A stretch of 32,076 nt of DNA, taken from positions 1 through 32,076 of the forward strand of contig JAJTXY010000043.1 in the NCBI GenBank assembly GCA_021463865.1. The letters are read 5' to 3'. Source of the DNA: Anaerolineae bacterium. GTDB lineage: Bacteria > Chloroflexota > Anaerolineae > Aggregatilineales > J027. The notes under the pieces were generated by a model. The model saw only the letters and a program-made list of their open reading frames with translations. It had not been told where the DNA came from and made no database searches. A program made the translations under genes and the position numbers. Of the stretch, positions 26,198-32,076 are shown piece after piece. The first letter of the stretch is position 1. The number at the start of each line of letters is the position of its first letter.

Positions 26198-27175
26198 ATG
26201 CGCTATTTTTTAGGGGTAGATGTCGGCAACACCAAATGCCATGCCCTGATTATTGATGAATCCGGTACAGCGGTTGGTTTTGGGGCGGGTGGGCCGGGGA
26301 ATCACGAAGTATTAGGGCCAGATGGCTTTCGAGATGCTCTGCATGTGGTGGTCAACGCGGCCCTGAGCCATGCAGCTTTAAAACCTGAACATATCAGCGG
26401 GGCGGGCTTTGGCATCGCAGGTTATGACTGGCCCTCCGATAGTCTTCTGATGCATCAAGTGATTGATACGCTCGGCATGAATGCCCCCTATCAGTTTGTC
26501 AATGACGCCATGATTGGCCTCATCGCTGGGGCAAAGCAGGGTTGGGGGGTAGCGGTTTCGGCTGGGACAAGTTGCAACTGTCGGGGACGCAATCGGGCCG
26601 GCAAAGAAGGCCGGGTAACGGGTAATGGGCAGTGGTTTGGCGAATATGGCGGCGGTATTGAACTGGTCTATAAAGCCTACGACGCGATGGCCCGTGAATG
26701 GTCGTTGCGGGGGCCAAAAACGCTGATTACCCAGATTTTTGTGGAACATTATCAGGTCAACGGCGTGTTGGATTTATTGGAAGGCATAGCGCGGGAACGC
26801 CTTCGGATGAGGGCCACTGACGCCGAACTGGTGTTTAAAGCCTTTCATCAAGGCGATGCCGTCGCCGAAAGTATTATTCGCTGGATGAGTCAAGAGTTGG
26901 CGGGATTAGCGATCGGGGTCATCCATCAGATCGAGATAGAATCGCTCGATTTTGAGGTCGTGTTGGCAGGCAGTTTTTATAAAGGCACACCCTTGATTGA
27001 AGAGGTAATGCGCGAAACCATACACACTGTTGCCCCCGGCGCGACGCTGGTGCGGTTGAATGCCCCGCCTGTCGTAGGTGCGGCGATGCTCGGTATGGAG
27101 CAGATCGGGATTACTTTTACACAGTACCGCGACCAGATTATCGAAACGACCAACCGTCAGCTTTATTCGGTTTAG
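26198..27175 (+). CDS. BadF/BadG-type sugar kinase (N-acetylglucosamine kinase-like)
   Basis: This 325-aa ASKHA-fold kinase has the phosphate-1 loop GVDVGNTKCHALI (6-18), the catalytic region GAGFGIAGYDWPSD, NDAMIGLIAGA, VSAGTSCNCRGRN (phosphate 2) and VVLAGSFYKGTPLIEEV (adenosine site). The BadF/BadG/BcrA/BcrD ATPase family includes the eukaryotic-type GlcNAc kinase, and the pairing with GH20 favours an amino-sugar substrate. It starts 15 bases after the GH4 gene and ends 21 bases before GH20. It may phosphorylate free GlcNAc or a disaccharide for GH4; the sequence does not decide. It lacks the Cys-rich signs of the 2-hydroxyacyl-CoA activases in the same family. Confidence 0.88.
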   Translation: MRYFLGVDVGNTKCHALIIDESGTAVGFGAGGPGNHEVLGPDGFRDALHVVVNAALSHAALKPEHISGAGFGIAGYDWPSDSLLMHQVIDTLGMNAPYQFVNDAMIGLIAGAKQGWGVAVSAGTSCNCRGRNRAGKEGRVTGNGQWFGEYGGGIELVYKAYDAMAREWSLRGPKTLITQIFVEHYQVNGVLDLLEGIARERLRMRATDAELVFKAFHQGDAVAESIIRWMSQELAGLAIGVIHQIEIESLDFEVVLAGSFYKGTPLIEEVMRETIHTVAPGATLVRLNAPPVVGAAMLGMEQIGITFTQYRDQIIETTNRQLYSV

Positions 27176-27196
27176 ATTGCACAGTAGGACACTCAT

Positions 27197-29047
27197 ATGC
27201 CTGAAAAATTCTTGATCTTGCTCCCCATGCCGCGCCAGTTGAATTATTTGGGTGGCACGTTCCAATTACCGACGGACGGGCTGATTGCCATTACATCACC
27301 AGACCTACTATTTGAGGCCAAAACCGCTCAGAAAGCTCTTGCTGCTGTGGGATTCAATTGGCCTATTGTCGCAGGGGCACATTATGAAAATATGGGTCTG
27401 CAATTGGCAATTGATGACACTGTGCCGATTGCGGAAGGGTATGCGTTACGGGTCGAAAATGGGCGAATCATGATTCATGGTGCGGACGCGGCTGGGGTCT
27501 ATTATGGCGTCTGTACCTTATGCCAACTGCTGGAACAATATGGCGGCGACCTCCCCGCCCTTGCCATCGAAGATTTCCCCGATTTTTCGGCACGGGGGGT
27601 GATGTTGGATGTCAGCCGAGATCGTGTGCCGACAATGGAGACGCTTTATGCCTTGATTGACAAGCTGGCAAGTTGGAAGGTCAATCAACTGCAATTGTAT
27701 ATGGAACACACCTTTGCCTATCAACATCACCGCGAGGTATGGGCCGAGGCATCCCCCTTTACTGGACAAGAAATTTTAGAATTGGATGCTTATTGCCGTC
27801 AGCGGCATATCCAGCTCGTACCCAATCAAAACAGCCTCGGTCATATGGAACGCTGGCTTAAATTTCCGCGTTATTTGCCATTGGCGGAAAAACCAGAAGG
27901 TTTCAGCGTATCGTGGGATTTACCCGGCAAAATTCGCCCTCCCAGCACGCTCAATCCACTTGACCCCGGCAGTCTCGAATTAATCTATGGCCTGTATGAT
28001 GAACTGCTGCCCCATTTCACCAGCCGCCTGTTTAATGTTGGCGGGGATGAGCCGTGGGAATTGGGTAAGGGTAAGAGCCAAGCGGCGGTGGAGGCACGCG
28101 GCGGACAGGTCTATTTGGAATATTTGCTGAAATTGCACGAAAAGGTGGCGTCGAGCGGGCATCAAATGCAGTTTTGGGGTGACATCATTGTGAAATATCC
28201 TGATCTCGTACCCGAACTGCCAGCAGATGCCATTCCGATGTTATGGGGCTATGAGGCCAACGACCCAGCCGAAGTCGAATGTGAGATGATGGCAGCGGCA
28301 GGGCTGGAATTTTATGTTTGCCCCGGCACTTCGACATGGAACAGCTTGGCGGGCCGCACGGACAACGCGATGAGTAATTTGCGCACCGCCGCGACCAATG
28401 GACGCAAATATGGGGCGACAGGGTATCTCAATACCGAATGGGGCGATGGTGGGCATTGGCAACCGCTTTCACCTGCATACTTAGGGTTTGCCTATGGAGC
28501 GGCAATGTCGTGGTGCGTGGCCTCCAATACCAACCTCAATGTTGCAACGGCATTGGATTTATATGCCTTCCGCGACAAAGCCGGGGTCATGGGCAAACTG
28601 GCCTATGATTTAGGCAATGTTTATCAGTTGATTGATCCGCATCGGCATAATGGCAATACACTGGTATACAGTTTGCAAATGCCACGCCAATTTATTTTGG
28701 CTGCGATAGATAAACCCGATCAGACCATCCCAGTTGAAAATTTGCGAACTTTCATTCAGCAAGTAGATACAATTATTGGACAGTTACCCAAAACACGATT
28801 CGAGACCGAGGAAGGCCGACTCATCATTTTGGAATTTCAACAGATAGCCGATTTACTGCGCCATTCAGCCAAACGTCTATTATGGCTGATGGGTGAACCT
28901 GTCTTGTCGGCTAAGGAATTGGCAGCGGAATTAGAGCGGCTGGTGGATCAGCAAAAAATCAACTGGCTCACACGGCACCGAATCGGCGGATTGAGTGATA
29001 GCATCCAGCGCTTCGATTTCCTATTTGAGGAATATCAGCAGGATTAA
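27197..29047 (+). CDS. GH20 beta-N-acetylhexosaminidase-like protein, cytoplasmic
   Basis: This 616-aa protein has an N-terminal GH20b-type alpha/beta domain (about 1-125; EGYALRVENGRIMIHGADAAGVYYG) and a GH20 TIM barrel (about 130-480; DFSARGVMLDVSRDRVP, QLQLYMEHTFAY, NQNSLGHMERW). The catalytic Asp284-Glu285 pair lies in NVGGDEPWELG, as needed for substrate-assisted cleavage of terminal GlcNAc or GalNAc. The C-terminal about 130 residues are helical and less conserved. No signal peptide is visible, so it works on imported oligosaccharides. It closes the lacI-GH4-kinase operon; AGGA precedes its ATG. Exact linkage and sugar are not determined. Confidence 0.88.
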   Translation: MPEKFLILLPMPRQLNYLGGTFQLPTDGLIAITSPDLLFEAKTAQKALAAVGFNWPIVAGAHYENMGLQLAIDDTVPIAEGYALRVENGRIMIHGADAAGVYYGVCTLCQLLEQYGGDLPALAIEDFPDFSARGVMLDVSRDRVPTMETLYALIDKLASWKVNQLQLYMEHTFAYQHHREVWAEASPFTGQEILELDAYCRQRHIQLVPNQNSLGHMERWLKFPRYLPLAEKPEGFSVSWDLPGKIRPPSTLNPLDPGSLELIYGLYDELLPHFTSRLFNVGGDEPWELGKGKSQAAVEARGGQVYLEYLLKLHEKVASSGHQMQFWGDIIVKYPDLVPELPADAIPMLWGYEANDPAEVECEMMAAAGLEFYVCPGTSTWNSLAGRTDNAMSNLRTAATNGRKYGATGYLNTEWGDGGHWQPLSPAYLGFAYGAAMSWCVASNTNLNVATALDLYAFRDKAGVMGKLAYDLGNVYQLIDPHRHNGNTLVYSLQMPRQFILAAIDKPDQTIPVENLRTFIQQVDTIIGQLPKTRFETEEGRLIILEFQQIADLLRHSAKRLLWLMGEPVLSAKELAAELERLVDQQKINWLTRHRIGGLSDSIQRFDFLFEEYQQD

Positions 29048-29060
29048 AGCAGGTACAAAA

Positions 29061-29087
29061 AGGGGCGATTCTTGAAAGGTCGCCCCT
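29061..29087 (-). terminator. Rho-independent terminator of the GH42-GH31 unit
   Basis: AGGGGCGA (29061-29068) and TCGCCCCT (29080-29087) form a perfect 8-bp GC-rich stem with an 11-base loop. On the minus strand it is followed at once by a run of five T, six bases after the GH31 stop. It lies between convergent genes and may also act, less well, for GH20 on the plus strand. Confidence 0.85.
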
Positions 29088-29092
29088 CTAAA

Positions 29093-30796
29093 TTAGGTCA
29101 CTCGCACAAACAGCGGCAGTACATCCAGTGGGGCAGGATAATCACGCAACCATTGACCACCTGTGTGCTGTTCAGAATCATTCCAATAGCTGGCCCATTT
29201 CCCCGGTGGCAAATAGATGTCGCGCTGACGTGCGCCTTCTTGCATAACCGGGGCAACCAACAACTCCTCGCCAATCAAGTATTCATCGTCACAAATCAAG
29301 GCGGTTTCATCTTGGGGGGCTAACCACCAAATTGGGCGGACAATCGGCACTTGCTGACGGGCCAGCGACTTATTTAACCCCGCCAAGTCGCCATGCAATT
29401 GGGCATAGTGGGCACATATCTGGGCACATTCATCGCCATGTTCCCATGGAGGGATGCTAAATTGAATTATGGGCATAGGTGCGACGGCCTGTGTCCAGCG
29501 AATCAGCAGTTCGGCAGTCGGCTTATCCTCGCCATACTGATTGCCACCAATCATATCGGGAAAGCTGTAGGGATAGCCCAATAAATGGATGGTCATCGCT
29601 TGGGTAATTACGCTGGCAAGGCCATTGGCATGTCCCCATTGAGTTGCCTTATCCCACTGACGAAATAACATCGGCTGGGATTGGCTAAACCATGCCGAAC
29701 GGCTGTCTGACCATGCGAAACGTCGGGCGGCATTTTCAATGTAGTGGCGGGTAGCATAGTTTGGTGTGCCAGGATGATGTCGCATGGTATTGGGAATGTC
29801 ATAAAACATCGCCTCGCCTGCATCGAACTTAAAGCCGTCCAAGTTGATTTCTTTGGCAAGCCGTTCCAAATTATCCAAGTGCCAGCGCATGGCATCGGGA
29901 TTGGTGACATCCAAAAAAGCCGCTTTGCCTTCCCACCACGTTCCAATGTACGGTGTGCCATCGGGGTTTTTGATAACATAGCCCAACTCAATTGCAGGCT
30001 TAAAATGCACCGACGCCTCCATAAAAAACGGTACACACCATAATGTGACGTGTAACCCCATTTCATGCAAAGCCGCGATGGTCTGGGCTGGATTGGGGAA
30101 TTTCTGCAAATCGAAGCGGGTGTTACCAAATTCATCCTGCCATTTGGCGTCAATGCCGAGAATGCTGCACGTAAAACCGTGCTCCCTCATCTTATGGGCA
30201 AAATCCAGTACCTTGTCATGCGAAATCTGGTTTTTGAAATGTGCCCAAGTTGTCCACAGGGGTTTCTCGATGACATAATCTGGCGGCGGTGGGGCAATAT
30301 TTAGTAACTTCCAATAGGCTTCGACGACTTGGCGGGGATGATCACATTCAAAAAACCGCAGCGTCAAATTTTTGCCTTTGATGCGTAATTGTTGCGTTGT
30401 TTCGATCCCAGCGGCGAGTTGAGGGCGGATGTCAAAGGGGGCTGCTGCTAAAAAGCTATGCTGGGGCGGCTCACCATGCACCGGAGCATTAAAACCAACT
30501 TCGACCTCATCCCCTTCGACCAGTACCCCACCACCTTTGGAATTCCACCAAAAAGGATGGAGAATACCGAGTAGCCCCGTCCGTCCGTTGTCGCTAGTGA
30601 TAAAGGGCGCTGGATACATGGCGATTTTTTCCAGCGGCCAATGTTGGTGAAGTAAACCACCTCCACCATACCAATGGTCGCTACCAAGTTCGATGAATAT
30701 CTCGTCTACTCCACGCCAAATAGAGCCATGCTCCCATGCTTCCTTTTGCATGTCATAAGGGAAGTGATAATCTATTTCGATCTTTGTGTCTTTCAT
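29093..30796 (-). CDS. GH31 family glycosidase (alpha-galactosidase/MYORG-like subgroup possible)
   Basis: This 567-aa retaining alpha-glycosidase has an N-terminal beta-sandwich (about 1-175), a TIM barrel (about 180-500) and a C-terminal beta domain (LLVAPVMQEGARQRDIYLPPG reflects the GH31 end, described in part). The nucleophile is D325 in DGFKFDAGEAMFY. The KFDAGE form and the SFPDMIGGN acid/base segment resemble the MYORG and alpha-galactosidase branch more than alpha-glucosidases or the alpha-xylosidase YicI. It is shorter than typical 700-800-aa GH31 enzymes and has no signal peptide, so it is probably cytoplasmic. Its ATG overlaps the GH42 stop as TGATG, so the two are made together. 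Confidence 0.88.
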   Translation of the reverse strand: MKDTKIEIDYHFPYDMQKEAWEHGSIWRGVDEIFIELGSDHWYGGGGLLHQHWPLEKIAMYPAPFITSDNGRTGLLGILHPFWWNSKGGGVLVEGDEVEVGFNAPVHGEPPQHSFLAAAPFDIRPQLAAGIETTQQLRIKGKNLTLRFFECDHPRQVVEAYWKLLNIAPPPPDYVIEKPLWTTWAHFKNQISHDKVLDFAHKMREHGFTCSILGIDAKWQDEFGNTRFDLQKFPNPAQTIAALHEMGLHVTLWCVPFFMEASVHFKPAIELGYVIKNPDGTPYIGTWWEGKAAFLDVTNPDAMRWHLDNLERLAKEINLDGFKFDAGEAMFYDIPNTMRHHPGTPNYATRHYIENAARRFAWSDSRSAWFSQSQPMLFRQWDKATQWGHANGLASVITQAMTIHLLGYPYSFPDMIGGNQYGEDKPTAELLIRWTQAVAPMPIIQFSIPPWEHGDECAQICAHYAQLHGDLAGLNKSLARQQVPIVRPIWWLAPQDETALICDDEYLIGEELLVAPVMQEGARQRDIYLPPGKWASYWNDSEQHTGGQWLRDYPAPLDVLPLFVRVT

Positions 30797-32076
30797 CAGC
30801 CATCTATCCTTGTATAACGCACATCATATGCTGATAAGCCATCCGTCGGGGCGTCGGTATGATTCATCTCAATTTGCCATCTTGAACCATCATCCCCCAG
30901 TAAAGTCCCTAATTTTATGGACTGGCTGGTAATTTGGAGGGCCTCCAGCAAAGCCGCAAAATTTTCGGGCCAGCAGCCGATATAAAACGCTTCACCCGAC
31001 CCCATAGTATTCACCGTCGCGGCGATTTGATTGGCGAGCTGACCATCGGAATACATAAGCAAGGGTCGAGCGGTGCTGGGTTCAAGTGCCTCTGCCCAAA
31101 TTTTATAGGCAAATTGAGTTTTTGCACCACCGATTTGTTGAACGTGTTTGCCGGGGCGATGACCGGGCCATTCCGTATAAGTTTCGGGTGGCACGCTGTA
31201 ATAATCGCGCACCCGTGCCCCAATCAAATCAGCAAGGCCAACAGGCAGGGTACACGAAGTAGCGATATTGCTGGCGTGCCGCACATAGGATCGAAACGTA
31301 TAGATTAGGCGGCCTCCTTGCTCGACCCATTTTTGCCATTTTTCGACCTCGCCGGGGTGAATCAAAATCGGGGCAGGGACAATCACTGTCTCATAACCCG
31401 TTAAATCCGCGCCACGTGGTAAAAAATCTACCGCGATATTGTGTTTCCAAAAACCCGCATATATTTCATTGACGAGGGTGTAATAGCTGAAATCGCGGTT
31501 ATAGGGTTCAAGTTCGATTGCCCACAAATCGCTGTAATCGTAGATAATGCCGACTTTGGCTTGGGGGCGAGTGAAACTCGGCAGGGGCGAAACTTCGCGG
31601 CTGACTTGTTGACTTTCATAATAGCTTTGGTCGGGGCTGTTGTCCCATTTCAAAAGGCCACGATGATATTGTTCTTGGCCTGTACGTCCGGCCCGAAAAC
31701 GGAAATAAATAATCGCCGACGCCCCATGTGCCACTGCCTGATGACTCCACAAACGCACCTGACCTTCAGGCACGGGTGGGTTATAAGGATGCCAATTGAC
31801 TGGCCCCGGCTGCTGTTCCATGACCCAAAATGTCTGACGTTTGAAACTGTGCATTAAATCCAGATTGAGAGCCGTCTCAATTGGTCCCAACATGCCATGC
31901 GGATAATTATCGTAAGAAACAAAGTCCAAATCTTCAGCGAGTTTCCAATAATCCAATGACCAGTGCCGAATCATGAAATTATGGGTAATCCAACGTCCGG
32001 GGGACAAGGGGCGCAGAATTTCAATTTGCCTACGCTGAAACCGTTCCCATGTATTGGACGAAAAACGACGATAGTC
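30796..32076 (-). CDS. GH42 beta-galactosidase, N-terminus outside window
   Basis: The frame is open to the right edge of the window, so the N-terminal part of the TIM barrel, with the acid/base Glu, is missing; a TTG at 32007 is only an internal codon. The visible part has SPGRWITHNFM, DFVSYDNYP and the nucleophile Glu in VMEQQPGPVNW. A trimerisation domain follows (about the middle, VGIIYDYSDLWAIELEP to LIYTFRSYVRHASNIA), then a C-terminal beta domain. These are strong GH42 signs. GH42 enzymes release galactose, or sometimes arabinose, from short beta-linked oligosaccharides. Paired with GH31 in one transcript, it may help strip mixed alpha- and beta-galactosides. The presence of a signal peptide cannot be judged. 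Confidence 0.88.
   Translation of the reverse strand, partial: DYRRFSSNTWERFQRRQIEILRPLSPGRWITHNFMIRHWSLDYWKLAEDLDFVSYDNYPHGMLGPIETALNLDLMHSFKRQTFWVMEQQPGPVNWHPYNPPVPEGQVRLWSHQAVAHGASAIIYFRFRAGRTGQEQYHRGLLKWDNSPDQSYYESQQVSREVSPLPSFTRPQAKVGIIYDYSDLWAIELEPYNRDFSYYTLVNEIYAGFWKHNIAVDFLPRGADLTGYETVIVPAPILIHPGEVEKWQKWVEQGGRLIYTFRSYVRHASNIATSCTLPVGLADLIGARVRDYYSVPPETYTEWPGHRPGKHVQQIGGAKTQFAYKIWAEALEPSTARPLLMYSDGQLANQIAATVNTMGSGEAFYIGCWPENFAALLEALQITSQSIKLGTLLGDDGSRWQIEMNHTDAPTDGLSAYDVRYTRIDG

Noticed and set aside
1-32076. CRISPR arrays, rRNA genes, riboswitches, replication origins
   Set aside because: No regularly spaced direct repeats, rRNA-like stretches or recognisable riboswitch cores were seen; the only RNA gene found is tRNA-Asp.

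Overview
The window is a bacterial chromosome segment of mid G+C. The gene style suggests an anaerobe or facultative heterotroph, with Chloroflexota (Anaerolineae-like) as my best guess: a fused rhamnulose-phosphate aldolase/dehydrogenase, a rhizobial-type rhamnose ABC importer, a hypABFCDE cluster, and several cytoplasmic glycosidases with a BadF-type sugar kinase. This is an inference from gene content; there is no rRNA or marker gene to settle it. No stretch longer than 300 bases lacks a gene.

Layout. (1) Bases 1-2561 are mobile DNA: the 3' part of an IS3-type transposase, then a large serine recombinase whose reading frame runs into the 3' half of a tRNA-Asp(GTC) gene on the other strand. 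This looks like the end of an element integrated at a tRNA gene. (2) Bases 2679-14083, minus strand, hold a compact L-rhamnose operon transcribed right to left: ABC importer (ATPase, two permeases, binding protein), mutarotase, isomerase, kinase, a tandem class II aldolase-like protein and an aldolase/dehydrogenase fusion. It diverges from an unusual regulator (14289-16013) that joins a DeoR repressor to a periplasmic-binding-protein-like sugar domain. The divergent promoter region holds about six copies of an ATTCTCGA half-site, four of them on an exact 10-bp phase. (3) Bases 16138-21961 hold a complete NiFe-hydrogenase maturation operon hypABFCDE, with no hydrogenase structural genes in view. 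(4) Bases 22004-23738 hold a ROK sugar kinase, a small cupin and a GNAT acetyltransferase. (5) Bases 23832-29047 form an operon: an autoregulated LacI repressor, a GH4 NAD-dependent glycosidase, a BadF/BadG-type sugar kinase and a GH20 hexosaminidase. (6) Bases 29093-32076, minus strand, hold a GH31 and a GH42 glycosidase; the GH42 gene runs off the window.

How it works together. Rhamnose is imported, converted between anomers, isomerised to rhamnulose, phosphorylated and cleaved to dihydroxyacetone phosphate and lactaldehyde, which the fused dehydrogenase can oxidise. None of the four glycosidases shows a signal peptide, so they should act on small imported oligosaccharides. The GH4, kinase and GH20 set without a PTS suggests intracellular processing of amino-sugar disaccharides. 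The Hyp proteins would build the NiFe(CN)2CO site of a hydrogenase encoded elsewhere. Most genes belong to known families. The most unusual parts are the DeoR/sugar-binding fusion with its phased operator array, the PTS-less GH4/kinase/GH20 unit and the half-dead tandem aldolase.
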